From positions 1 through 15,265 of the forward strand of contig JBHIBR010000005.1 in assembly GCA_046759145.1 (NCBI GenBank): DNA of 15,265 nt, in the 5' to 3' direction. The notes beneath the pieces were generated by a model. That model was given only the letters and a program-made list of their open reading frames with translations, did no database searches and was not told the DNA's origin. Below are positions 1 through 6,465 of this stretch, piece by piece. Source of the stretch: JBHIBR01 sp046759145 [NCBI: Nitrospinota bacterium] (lineage in GTDB: Bacteria > UBA8248). A program made the position numbers and the translations under genes. Position 1 is the first letter of the stretch; each line of letters opens with the position of its first letter.

Positions 1-594
1 GGTGCGGAGCGAGACGCGGCCCCGCCCTTCCACCCGCGCGAAGTCGGCGTTCGTCCCGGCCGGGAGGAAGGCCTCGTGGTGCCGGATCGCGCGCCCCACG
101 CCGGCCACGTCGAAGGACTCCAGGTCCTGCACGAATTCGACCGCGTGGGGCACTCCGGCCTCGATGCTGTGGAGGCGCCTCCGGGCGCCATCTACCACGA
201 GCTCCAGGTCCAGACGGATGGACCTGGGGAGGGGGAGCAGGAGCTTCACCCTCGCGCCCCTCACCTCGGCCTCGATGATCCCGGCGAGGGTCTCGAAGCG
301 GAGGTCGGCGGGCGCCATCCCGAGCTCGTGCGCGTAGCGGGCGGCGCACCGGCCGCCGTTTCCGCACATCTCCGCCTCGCTCCCGTCCGCGTTGAAGAAG
401 CGCCAGCGGAAATCCACCCCCTCCGCGGGCTCGAGGAAGATGATCCCGTCCGCCCCCACCGAGAGACCCCTCCGGCAGAGCTTCCGCGCCCACTCGGCCA
501 TCTCCCCGGGGGGGACGCGCCCCTCGCGGTTGTCGATGAGGACAAAATCGTTCCCGCTCCCGCTCATCTTGGCGAAGCGGACCCTCTTGCTCAC
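1..594 (-). CDS. dapF: Diaminopimelate epimerase DapF (3' end beyond the window)
   Basis: Cytoplasmic cofactor-independent racemase that converts LL-diaminopimelate to meso-diaminopimelate, the last step before lysine and the source of the peptidoglycan cross-linking residue. The minus-strand frame is open from a GTG at 594 to the left edge (198 codons, about 70% of the usual ~275 aa). Seen: an N-terminal MSGSGNDFVLIDN motif, then MCGNGGRC with the first catalytic cysteine at residue 77, then AGTNADFARV corresponding to the family's GxNxxF region. The second catalytic cysteine lies outside the window. The GTG start shares the tetranucleotide GTGA with the lysA stop, so translation is probably coupled to lysA. 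Identity is certain at family level; only completeness cannot be judged. Confidence 0.96.
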   Translation of the reverse strand, partial: MSKRVRFAKMSGSGNDFVLIDNREGRVPPGEMAEWARKLCRRGLSVGADGIIFLEPAEGVDFRWRFFNADGSEAEMCGNGGRCAARYAHELGMAPADLRFETLAGIIEAEVRGARVKLLLPLPRSIRLDLELVVDGARRRLHSIEAGVPHAVEFVQDLESFDVAGVGRAIRHHEAFLPAGTNADFARVEGRGRVSLRT

Positions 595-1868
595 CGCGGC
601 ATCTCCCCCAACAGAAACCCCGGCACCTCTTCCCCCCGCACAAGGTCTTCGTAACTCTCCCGCCGGCGGACCACGCAGTAGTCTCCGTCCTTCACCAGCA
701 CCTCGGCCGCGCGGGGTCGGGAGTTGTAGTTGGAGCTCATGGTGAAGCCGTAAGCCCCCGCGCTCATCACCGCCAGGAGATCCCCCTGGTGGAACTCGGG
801 GAGCTTTCTGTCTTTCGCCAGGAAATCGCCGCTCTCGCAGATGGGCCCCACCACGTCGGCCACCTCGGAGGGGCGCTCCTGGGCCCCCTCCTCCACCGGC
901 AGGATCTCCTGGTAGGAGTCGTAGAGGCTCGGCCGGATGAGGTCGTTCATGGCCGCATCGACGATGAAGAAGCGCTTGGCGTCGGTGCGCTTGGTGTAAA
1001 GCACCCGGGTGAGGAGGATGCCAGCGTTCCCCACAATGACGCGCCCCGGCTCGAAGAGGAGGGTGCAATCCAGCCCGCGCACCAGGGGGAGGAGGTCGCG
1101 GGCGAGTTCGGCAGGATGGGGGGGTGCCTCGTCCTTGTAGGTGATGCCGAGGCCGCCTCCCAGGTTCAGGTAGCGGATGGGGATCCCCTCCGCCCGGAGC
1201 CTCCCCACCAGCTTGACCAACCGCCCCAACGCGTCCACGAAGGGACCGCTCTGGGTGATCTGGCTCCCGATGTGGCAGTGCACCCCCTCGACGCGCAGGT
1301 GTGGCAGGCCCGCCGCCTTGCGGTACTCCTCGATGGCACCCCGGATGTCCATCCCGAACTTGCTCATCCTCAGGCCGGTGGCAATGTAGGGGTGGGTCCG
1401 GGGGTCCACGTCGGGGTTCACTCGCAGGGCGACTCGCGCTTTCTTCCCCAACCGTCCGGCGAGCCCCTCCAGGGTTTCGAGCTCCTCCTCCGACTCGACG
1501 TTGAACATGAGGATGCCCTCGCGGAGGGCATACTCCATCTCCCCCTCTGACTTCCCCACCCCGGCGAACACGATGCGATCGGCCGGAACCCCCGCCCGCA
1601 GCCCCCGGAAGAGCTCCCCCCCGGATGCGATGTCGAGGCCGCCACCCAGGTTTGCGAAAAGCCGCAAGATGGCCAGGTTGGAGAGGCTCTTCATGGAGAA
1701 GCACACGAGGTGCGGGACCTCGGAGAAGGCCTCGTCGAACACCCGGAAGTGGCGGGTGAGCGTCCGGTGGCTGTAGACGTAGAGGGGCGTTCCCACCTCC
1801 TCCGCGAGTCGGACGAGGGGGACCTCCTCGCAGTGGAGGAACCCACCTTTGTACTCGAAGTAATGCAT
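591..1868 (-). CDS. lysA: Diaminopimelate decarboxylase LysA
   Basis: PLP-dependent fold-III enzyme that decarboxylates meso-diaminopimelate to L-lysine in the cytoplasm. At 425 aa it has normal length. Seen: the PLP-lysine segment (CFSMKSLSN, Lys60), the CHIGSQI motif, the phosphate-binding GGGLGI, EPGR, and the C-terminal CESGDFLAKDR with the cross-dimer catalytic Cys344, then GAYGFTMSSNYNSRPR. I prefer the ATG at 1868 because AGGTGG (1874-1879) sits 5 nt upstream. The in-frame GTG at 1877 lies inside that Shine-Dalgarno and would add only three residues. The residues after the PLP lysine (MKSLSN) differ from the common VKANSN. It overlaps dapF by 4 nt and follows lptM by 74 nt, where a separate promoter is likely. 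Confidence 0.97.
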   Translation of the reverse strand: MHYFEYKGGFLHCEEVPLVRLAEEVGTPLYVYSHRTLTRHFRVFDEAFSEVPHLVCFSMKSLSNLAILRLFANLGGGLDIASGGELFRGLRAGVPADRIVFAGVGKSEGEMEYALREGILMFNVESEEELETLEGLAGRLGKKARVALRVNPDVDPRTHPYIATGLRMSKFGMDIRGAIEEYRKAAGLPHLRVEGVHCHIGSQITQSGPFVDALGRLVKLVGRLRAEGIPIRYLNLGGGLGITYKDEAPPHPAELARDLLPLVRGLDCTLLFEPGRVIVGNAGILLTRVLYTKRTDAKRFFIVDAAMNDLIRPSLYDSYQEILPVEEGAQERPSEVADVVGPICESGDFLAKDRKLPEFHQGDLLAVMSAGAYGFTMSSNYNSRPRAAEVLVKDGDYCVVRRRESYEDLVRGEEVPGFLLGEMPR

Positions 1869-1873
1869 CTCAA

Positions 1874-1879
1874 CCACCT
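1874..1879 (-). promoter_or_regulatory. Ribosome binding site of lysA
   Basis: AGGTGG on the minus strand, 5 nt before the ATG at 1868. It decides for that ATG over the GTG at 1877, which would overlap the site itself. Confidence 0.6.
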
Positions 1880-1900
1880 GAGTTTTGGGAAGTTAATATG

Positions 1901-1930
1901 AGTCTATCTTGTCCCCTCCGGCCGGGTCAA
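1901..1930 (-). promoter_or_regulatory. Candidate sigma70 promoter for lysA-dapF
   Basis: On the minus strand TTGACC (1930-1925) is followed after 18 nt by TAGACT (1906-1901). Initiation near 1894 would leave a leader of about 26 nt. The site lies in the largest gap of this operon (1869-1942), in a locally AT-richer stretch. This is inferred from consensus only. Confidence 0.45.
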
Positions 1931-1942
1931 CCGGCGCCCTCC

Positions 1943-2059
1943 CTAGACCGTAGCCGGGAAGATGGGCTTCTCGGGCGGTCGGGGTGGGCCTTTCTTGCCG
2001 CATCCGACGAGCAGGACCAAACAAACGAAGAGCAGGGTCAGCACCCTAACCTTCCGCAT
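1943..2059 (-). CDS. lptM: LptM/YifL-like small lipoprotein
   Basis: A 38-residue lipoprotein precursor. Seen: a positively charged start (MRKVR), a hydrophobic stretch, the lipobox LVGC with the lipidated cysteine at residue 20, then GKKGPPRPPEKP. The GCGxKGP pattern just after the lipid cysteine, and the position upstream of lysA/dapF, match the LptM (formerly YifL) family. In E. coli that protein binds the LptD/BamA machinery and promotes LptD disulfide maturation in the outer membrane, so the gene suggests an outer-membrane organism. The start ATG lies 14 nt inside the end of argH in another frame and has a strong GGAGGAGG ribosome site. The function here is inferred from family and position. 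Confidence 0.85.
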   Translation of the reverse strand: MRKVRVLTLLFVCLVLLVGCGKKGPPRPPEKPIFPATV

Positions 2060-3434
2060 CGAGCCTCCTCCGCTCGCGGGCGATCTGGCGGCGGACGCTA
2101 GAGGGCGAGGGCCCCCCCGCCGAGCGGCGCCGCTCAAGGGCCCGGCCGGTCTCCACCACCCGGAGGGCCTCCTCGTCAAAGAGGCGCGAGTGCCGGCGGA
2201 GCTCCGGGAGGGTAAGCTCCTCCAGCCTCTTCCCCCTCCGAAGACAGTCCCGGACGACCCGGCCCACCACCCGGTGGGCCTCCCGGAAGGGCACCCCGCG
2301 CCCGGCGAGATAGTCGGCCAGGTCGGTGGCGCCAAGGAAACCTTCCCGCGCCGCCTCGGCCATCCTCTCGGGGCGGGCCTTCAGGGCGGCCACGAGGGCG
2401 GCCATCACCTCCAGGGAGGCCTTCAGCGTGTCGGCGGCGTCAAAAAGCGCCTCCTTGTCCTCCTGGAGGTCCCGGTTGTAGGCGAGGGGGAGCCCCTTGA
2501 GCACCGTGAGGAGGGCGACCAGGTCTCCGAAGACCCTGCCCGCCTTGGCCCGGACCAGCTCAGCCACATCGGGGTTTTTCTTCTGGGGCATGAGGGAGCT
2601 CCCCGTGCAGAAGGCGTCAGGCAGGTCCACAAAGGCGAACTCCGCGCTCGCCCACAGGGCGATGTCCTCGGCCAGGCGGCTGAGATGCGCCATGGTGAGG
2701 GCCGCCGCGGCGGCGAACTCGACCGCGAAGTCCCGGTCGCTCACGGCATCCATGCTGTTCTCGCTCACCGCCTCGAAGCCAAGCTCCCGCGCAACGAAGG
2801 CCCGGTCGATGGCGAAGCCCGTGCCCGCCAGCGCTCCGCTCCCCAGCGGGAGGACATTGATGCGCCTCCTCGCCTCGCCGAAACGCTCCCCATCCCTCCG
2901 GAACATCGCGCCGTAGGCGAGCAGGTGGTGAGCGAAGCTCACCGGCTGCGCCCGCTGGAGGTGGGTGTAGCCGGGCATGATGGTCCGGAGGTGCGCTTCC
3001 GCCTGCAGCAGGAGCGCCCGCCGCATCGCCCGCAGGCGGCTCCGGATGCCGTCCACCTCCTCCCGGAGGTAGAGGCGCAGGTCGAGGGCCACCTGGTCGT
3101 TGCGGCTGCGCGCGGTGTGGAGCTTCCCCCCCGCCGGGCCCACCTTCTCGATGAGGCGGGCCTCGACGTTCATGTGCACATCTTCGAGGGCGGGGTCGAA
3201 GGGGAAACGCCCCTCCCGCACCTCCTCCTCGAGCGCCCGAAGCCCGCGGAGGATGCGCTCCGCCTCGGCGCGGCGGAGGATGCCGCACTTGGCGAGCATC
3301 TTGGCGTGGGCGGCCGAGCCCCGGATGTCGTGGAGGGCGAGCCTGCGGTCGAAGGAGACCGACTGGGTGAACTGCTCCACCAGGTCGTGGGTAGGTTCCC
3401 CGAAACGACCGGCCCAGGGTTTTCGTCTCGCCAC
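2046..3434 (-). CDS. argH: Argininosuccinate lyase ArgH
   Basis: Cytoplasmic fumarase/aspartase-superfamily homotetramer that cleaves argininosuccinate to arginine and fumarate, the last arginine step. From the GTG at 3434 it is 462 aa, the usual size. Seen: the N-terminal KPWAGRF...SVSFDRRLALHDI, the HTARSRNDQ motif, YTHLQRAQP with the conserved histidine, and the signature loop GSSLMPQKKNPDVAELVRAK with the catalytic serine (Ser279/280). The frame stays open upstream to 3503, but the family begins at about the WAGRF motif. GGAGG lies 6 nt before this GTG, so the upstream residues are probably not translated. The stop lies inside lptM. It is the first gene of the argH-lptM-lysA-dapF operon. 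Confidence 0.97.
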   Translation of the reverse strand: MARRKPWAGRFGEPTHDLVEQFTQSVSFDRRLALHDIRGSAAHAKMLAKCGILRRAEAERILRGLRALEEEVREGRFPFDPALEDVHMNVEARLIEKVGPAGGKLHTARSRNDQVALDLRLYLREEVDGIRSRLRAMRRALLLQAEAHLRTIMPGYTHLQRAQPVSFAHHLLAYGAMFRRDGERFGEARRRINVLPLGSGALAGTGFAIDRAFVARELGFEAVSENSMDAVSDRDFAVEFAAAAALTMAHLSRLAEDIALWASAEFAFVDLPDAFCTGSSLMPQKKNPDVAELVRAKAGRVFGDLVALLTVLKGLPLAYNRDLQEDKEALFDAADTLKASLEVMAALVAALKARPERMAEAAREGFLGATDLADYLAGRGVPFREAHRVVGRVVRDCLRRGKRLEELTLPELRRHSRLFDEEALRVVETGRALERRRSAGGPSPSSVRRQIARERRRLDAEG

Positions 3435-3474
3435 ACCGAGCCTCCCCTGCCCCTCACATGGGGCCAAGCATTTC

Positions 3475-3503
3475 AAGCTATCACTGCTGGGGGAAGGCTT
3501 CAA
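3475..3503 (-). promoter_or_regulatory. Candidate sigma70 promoter for argH operon
   Basis: On the minus strand TTGAAG (3503-3498), a 17-nt spacer, then TAGCTT (3480-3475) preceded by TG one base upstream (extended -10). Initiation near 3468 gives a leader of about 34 nt before the argH GTG. If this promoter is used, the longer argH reading starting at 3503 could not be translated from it. Confidence 0.45.
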
Positions 3504-3593
3504 CGGCGAGAGAGGGGGTGCTCCGCTGTGGAGGGCTTCGGTGGAGAAGTTGGGCGATCTTCGCGGCTGGGTCTTCCCGGGGTTTCCCTCTCC

Positions 3594-4532
3594 CTAGGCG
3601 GCCCGGCGCGCCTTCCGATGGCGGCGGTGGTCCTCCACTCCTTTTAGGACTGCACGCCAGTCGTCTCCCCGGCGGGGGTCCACCCCTCGGGGAAAGCGGC
3701 CCGGGAGCACCCGGGCGGCCACCCGCATGAAGGTGCCCGAATCGTCGTAGCGGACGATGGCGTAGCCCGTCCTCTCCAGTAGGAGGCCTAGGGTGAGAGG
3801 GGAGAAGGTATAGGGATGGGCGTTCTGGAAGAAGTGTGTGATGGCCCCGTAGGGTTTCCGGAGGTTCGGAACCTCGATGTAGAGATAGCCCCCCGGCGCC
3901 AGGTGGCGGCGCATGAGGAGCAGCCCTTCGCTCGGCGAGAGGAAGCGCTCCAGCACGCGGGAGAGGATGATGCTGTCGAACTCCCGGTCGGGGAAGGAGG
4001 GATCCCCCGGGTTGTGGGGGATGATCTCCAGGCCGAAGTGGCGCCGGCCGTATTCGGCGTAGGGGCCCGAAGGCTCAATGCCGAGGCCTTCGCAGCCCCA
4101 CCGGCGCCGGAAAACGTAGAGGATGCCCCCCGCCGCACAACCCACATCCAGCATGCGCTGGCCGCGCCCAAGGAGCGGTTCCAGGAAAGAGGCGATCGCC
4201 TGCCCCCGCTTCACCTGGCCCTTCACGGAGCGCGGCGTGGGGCTCTCCGGCAGGGAGTAGAGCCGGCCATAGTCGTGGGCGTAGAAATGGGTGTAGCCCT
4301 CAACCGTCATCCGCGGATTGATGTAGACCAGGCCGCACCGCCGGCACACCACGTTCCGCACGGGCATGCGGAAGCGGCCCTCCGTCTCGACGAGGGCAGC
4401 GTCGTCGGCGCCGCAGAGGTCGCAGCTCACGAACTCCGTGGATCCCCCGTTCTCCTCGGCGGCTCCCCCATTTTCGCCCGGGTGCCAGTTCCTGTTCTCC
4501 CAGCCGCCGTTGTCGTGGGGGTGCATGGCCAT
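3594..4532 (-). CDS. Class I SAM-dependent methyltransferase with N-terminal zinc site
   Basis: A 312-aa predicted cytoplasmic methyltransferase, substrate unknown. Seen: a Gly/Asn-rich N-terminus (about residues 4-33), a four-cysteine site CDLC (37-40) and CRRC (63-66) followed by GLVYINPRM, then the SAM-binding motif I MLDVGCAAGG (127-136), GIEPS (end of strand 2), DREFDSIILSRVLE and LAPGGYLYIEVPN. The C-terminus is basic. The layout resembles the Methyltransf_13 plus Methyltransf_23 type found among sugar and glycan methyltransferases, but the third domain of sugar C-methyltransferases is missing. I chose the ATG at 4532 because GGGGAG lies 6 nt upstream. The frame is open further upstream to 4673 into the remains of a receiver-like gene, so an ancestral fusion is possible. 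It seems to be transcribed alone; no terminator is obvious. Confidence 0.85.
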   Translation of the reverse strand: MAMHPHDNGGWENRNWHPGENGGAAEENGGSTEFVSCDLCGADDAALVETEGRFRMPVRNVVCRRCGLVYINPRMTVEGYTHFYAHDYGRLYSLPESPTPRSVKGQVKRGQAIASFLEPLLGRGQRMLDVGCAAGGILYVFRRRWGCEGLGIEPSGPYAEYGRRHFGLEIIPHNPGDPSFPDREFDSIILSRVLERFLSPSEGLLLMRRHLAPGGYLYIEVPNLRKPYGAITHFFQNAHPYTFSPLTLGLLLERTGYAIVRYDDSGTFMRVAARVLPGRFPRGVDPRRGDDWRAVLKGVEDHRRHRKARRAA

Positions 4533-4916
4533 GATCCGCTCCCCAGTGCCCCGGGACTTCCTCGAACAGCCTTTCAACTCCTCCGCCCGGCACAGGAGGA
4601 GCTCCCCCCGGTGCCGCGCGGGGCAGACGTCCTTTTCAATAGCAAGTTCTATACCGCGCCCCTCCAATAGCAAGTTCTATGCCCCACCGCTCGGCCTCCT
4701 CGGCCAGCTCCCCCACCGAGGACGCGCGCTCCCGAACACCACGGGGAGGTCGGGGTGCCGGAGGCGGAGCTGAGGCAGGAGGCGAAAGCTGTCCGAATCC
4801 TTCTCCCCCCTTTCCACCCGCGCCACGTCGGCCACCCGGAGGAGGGCGCACCTCTCCTTCTCGAGGGCCCGCCGCAGGCCCTCGAACTCCTCTCCGCCCT
4901 CGCCCACGATGAGCAC
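4533..4916 (-). pseudogene. Decayed receiver-like domain, broken by frameshift and 28-bp duplication
   Basis: On the minus strand a receiver-like start, VLIVGEGGEEFEGLRRALEK, begins at a GTG at 4916. It runs to RLRHPDLPVVFGSAR (near 4722), which resembles the alpha3-beta4 part of response regulators. The coherent reading then moves to another frame (ASSVGELAEEAERWGIELAI), and after the 28-bp duplication returns to the first frame (EKDVCPARHRGELLLCRAEE). The first frame itself ends at a TAG (4679-4677) inside the repeat. The paired acidic residues after strand 1 and the phospho-acceptor aspartate are not visible. With the lesions removed, the frame joins that of the methyltransferase downstream. 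No good ribosome site is seen at 4916. It could be a true pseudogene, a sequencing error, or chance similarity; the family assignment is tentative. Confidence 0.5.
4637..4680. repeat. 28-bp tandem duplication (16-bp repeat copies)
   Basis: CAATAGCAAGTTCTAT occurs at 4637-4652 and again at 4665-4680, so the period is 28 bp with a second, partial copy. On the minus strand both copies read Ile-Glu-Leu-Ala-Ile in different frames. Because 28 is not a multiple of three, the duplication shifts the frame of the receiver-like sequence. Confidence 0.85.
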
Positions 4917-4948
4917 GTTTTCAGAAAGTAACTCACGTCATTTCAATC

Positions 4949-4957
4949 TGTTATGAT
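4949..4957 (+). promoter_or_regulatory. Possible extended -10 promoter toward the chorismate mutase gene
   Basis: TG-T-TATGAT matches an extended -10 element, in an AT-rich island (about 4917-4975) that stands out from the GC-rich surroundings. No convincing -35 is present. It would produce a leader of about 320 nt before the chorismate mutase GTG. Confidence 0.3.
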
Positions 4958-5010
4958 TTAATCTTCAGAATTTCCGCGAGCTTCGGACGCACCTCCTTCT
5001 CCCAGTCCAT
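4951..5010 (-). other. Possible 19-codon gene remnant
   Basis: The minus strand reads MDWEKEVRPKLAEILKIKS then TAA. The peptide looks protein-like (amphipathic, Lys/Glu-rich) and recalls the first helix of acyl-carrier-type proteins, but it stops at once. AGGGGG lies about 10 nt upstream. It may be a truncated gene start or chance. Confidence 0.2.
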
Positions 5011-5157
5011 CTCGGCAGCGCCCCCTAGGCCACGCCCCGCCAGAAGGGATCTTGGGGGGAGAGCTGAGATGTCAAAAAATAACGCACCCCGGTCGATTTC
5101 GTGACCGCTCGACAGGTTCTTCCCCCTCATCCTTGGAAAAGATCTAGAAGGCAACAA

Positions 5158-5289
5158 ATGGCTTTTGGCTCAGTCGCTCGGCTGCCCTCCCGTGCGCGGG
5201 GCCCCATCGGTGCGGCGGCCCTTGACGCCCCGAAGAGGATATGCAATCGTGCCGCGGCAAGTTTTCGGCGGGTTGTGGCCACCCGGTGA
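5158..5289 (+). CDS. Possible 43-aa upstream ORF, unknown
   Basis: The ATG at 5158 has a reasonable ribosome site (AGAAGG, 6 nt upstream). The ORF encodes 43 residues rich in Arg and Ala with no recognisable motif. Its TGA overlaps a GTG at 5286 that is in frame with the chorismate mutase, in the GTGA arrangement used elsewhere here (lysA-dapF, rex-tsaB). It may be a coupling ORF or simply chance in GC-rich DNA. No family is recognised. Confidence 0.25.
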   Translation: MAFGSVARLPSRARGPIGAAALDAPKRICNRAAASFRRVVATR

Positions 5290-5642
5290 GAGGGGCCCCT
5301 TGCGCAGCTTCGGCCAGGGGGCGGGCATCGGAGTTGAGCCCAGGGAAGGTCCCCACAGAACTGGCGCGTCTTCGGGAGCGCATCCGGAGACTGGACGAGC
5401 GCCTCGTCGCGCTGCTCGTGGAGCGGGCGCGCCTGGTGCAGGAGGTAGGCCGCTTCAAGGCTCGCGCCGGGCTGCCCGTGCGGGACGCCGCCCAGGAGCG
5501 CGCCATCCTGTCGCGCCAACAGCGCTCGCCACACGCTCCCTTGAGCGAGGAGGCCATGCGGCGCCTTTATGAGGAACTCTTCAAAGAATCGCGCCGCCTG
5601 GAGCGCGAAGCCATGAGGGAGGTTGGCTCCAAAGGGGCTTGA
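5286..5642 (+). CDS. Chorismate mutase, AroQ type
   Basis: Monofunctional AroQ-class chorismate mutase converting chorismate to prephenate on the way to Phe and Tyr. The domain covers LARLRERIRRLDERLVALL...VERARLVQEVGRFKARAGLPVRD...ER and a last helix RRLYEELFKESRRLER. Compared with E. coli, Arg11, Arg28, Lys39, Asp48 and Glu52 have counterparts. Arg51 is replaced by Gln, and Gln88 by Glu (Glu is also found there in other chorismate mutases). The start is uncertain: ATG 5241, GTG 5286 and TTG 5334 are all in frame and none has a good ribosome site. The domain only needs the part after about 5352. I use 5286 because it overlaps the TGA of a small ORF. The gene ends exactly where the atp promoter begins. 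Confidence 0.85.
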   Translation: MRGAPCAASARGRASELSPGKVPTELARLRERIRRLDERLVALLVERARLVQEVGRFKARAGLPVRDAAQERAILSRQQRSPHAPLSEEAMRRLYEELFKESRRLEREAMREVGSKGA

Positions 5643-5667
5643 CACCCCCGGAGGGCTCGGGTAGGGT
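5639..5667 (+). promoter_or_regulatory. Sigma70 promoter of the atpZ-ydcH operon
   Basis: A perfect TTGACA (5639-5644) overlaps the chorismate mutase stop codon. It is followed by a 17-nt spacer and TAGGGT (5662-5667). Initiation is expected near 5674, giving a leader of about 41 nt before atpZ. It is the best -35 in the window. Confidence 0.6.
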
Positions 5668-5672
5668 CGCGC

Positions 5673-5690
5673 TTGTGAAAAGTAGAACAG
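5673..5690 (+). promoter_or_regulatory. Candidate Rex operator at the atp transcription start
   Basis: The left half TTGTGAA (5673-5679) equals the Rex half-site consensus. After 4 nt the right half AGAACAG is poor: its complement CTGTTCT shares only the TGT core. The site covers the predicted +1 of the operon that contains rex, where repressor binding would block transcription. Confidence 0.35.
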
Positions 5691-5714
5691 CCCCGTCCCA
5701 GGGTTCCATCTCGG

Positions 5715-5954
5715 ATGACCCACCTTCCCCGCCGACCCCGTCGAGAGCCCCAGGGGGAACGGCAGCGTCGCGAGCGCCTTCGCCAGCTGAGCGCGGCGAG
5801 CCTTGGATGGAACTTCGCCCTCTCACCCATGGTGGGGCTGGGGCTTGGATATCTGCTCGACCGCCTGCTCGGGACCACCCCCTGGCTGGCGGGCGTCTTC
5901 TTCGTGCTGGGAGTGGCGGCGGCGTTCATCAACCTGTTTCGCTACATCCGCTGA
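5715..5954 (+). CDS. atpZ: AtpZ/AtpI-family small membrane protein
   Basis: A 79-aa protein with a basic N-terminus and two predicted membrane helices, FALSPMVGLGLGYLLDRLLG and the following WLAGVFFVLGVAAAFINLF. This is the arrangement of the small AtpZ/AtpI-like family (PF09527) encoded just upstream of F-type ATP synthase genes and thought to aid assembly or cation supply of the membrane sector. The conserved Gly-rich first helix with the Asp after it (YLLD) is visible. It is the first gene after the 5639 promoter. The ATG at 5715 has only a weak ribosome site. 24 nt separate it from atpI. Confidence 0.85.
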   Translation: MTHLPRRPRREPQGERQRRERLRQLSAASLGWNFALSPMVGLGLGYLLDRLLGTTPWLAGVFFVLGVAAAFINLFRYIR

Positions 5955-5978
5955 ACCACCCTGAGGAAGGGTCCATCC

Positions 5979-6377
5979 ATGCCCGCGGGCTCCTCCCGGG
6001 AGAGCCTTCGCCAGATCGAGCGCCTGGGCTGGGCGCTCCTTCTCCTCGTTGCCCCGCTGGCCTTCTGGCTGCTCGAGAGCCGCACAACCGGAGGGCTGCT
6101 GCTGGGAGGGGTTGTGGCGTTGCTCAACTTCCGCTCCATGGACCTCTATTTCGGGCGGCTCATGGATCGCGAGAAACCCAGGCCCCGCTGGCCCATCCAC
6201 GCCCTCTACCTGGCCCGCTATCCCTCCATGGGGGCAGTCCTGCTCGCCGGCTACGCCTGGGGCGGGCTGGGCGCCCTGGGCATCCTGCTGGGGTTCTCGG
6301 TCGTGGTGGTCGCCATCGTGGCCTGGGGCTTAGGGAGCTGGCTTCGGGCGCCCGGTGCGGGAGGCCCGCTGCCGTGA
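5979..6377 (+). CDS. atpI: ATP synthase protein I (AtpI)
   Basis: A 132-aa inner-membrane protein of the ATP synthase I family (PF03899), believed to help assemble the c-ring; it is not part of the mature enzyme. Four hydrophobic segments are visible, roughly residues 16-33, 37-53, 78-97 and 98-120, with the basic loop MDREKPRPRWP between the second and third. The ATG at 5979 follows GGAAGG at 8 nt. The position between atpZ and atpB supports the call, since the sequence itself is poorly conserved. 88 nt separate its stop from the preferred atpB start. Confidence 0.8.
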   Translation: MPAGSSRESLRQIERLGWALLLLVAPLAFWLLESRTTGGLLLGGVVALLNFRSMDLYFGRLMDREKPRPRWPIHALYLARYPSMGAVLLAGYAWGGLGALGILLGFSVVVVAIVAWGLGSWLRAPGAGGPLP

Positions 6378-6465
6378 GCTTCACCCGCCAGGGTGGCCCT
6401 CACGGCGGACGGGGGAAAGGGGCGGCCCCGCTGTCCGGGCGAGCAACGCAGTAGGGGGGAGGCCG

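Noticed and set aside
3435-3593. Terminator for the methyltransferase gene
   Set aside because: No stem followed by a T-run on the minus strand; only weak GC pairings.
1962-3647. A long plus-strand frame opposite argH
   Set aside because: It runs antisense to argH, whose motifs are unmistakable; the composition is typical of a shadow frame.
5222-5227. TTGACG as a -35 element for the chorismate mutase gene
   Set aside because: No acceptable -10 is found at 16-18 nt.
6355-6465. N-terminal extension of subunit a starting at GTG 6355
   Set aside because: It overlaps atpI, is unlike the family, and a TTG with a GGGGGGAGG site lies where homologues begin.
6378-6465. Riboswitch or regulatory RNA between atpI and atpB
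   Set aside because: Short GC inverted repeats are present (for example GGGGC/GCCCC), but nothing beyond what GC-rich DNA gives by chance.
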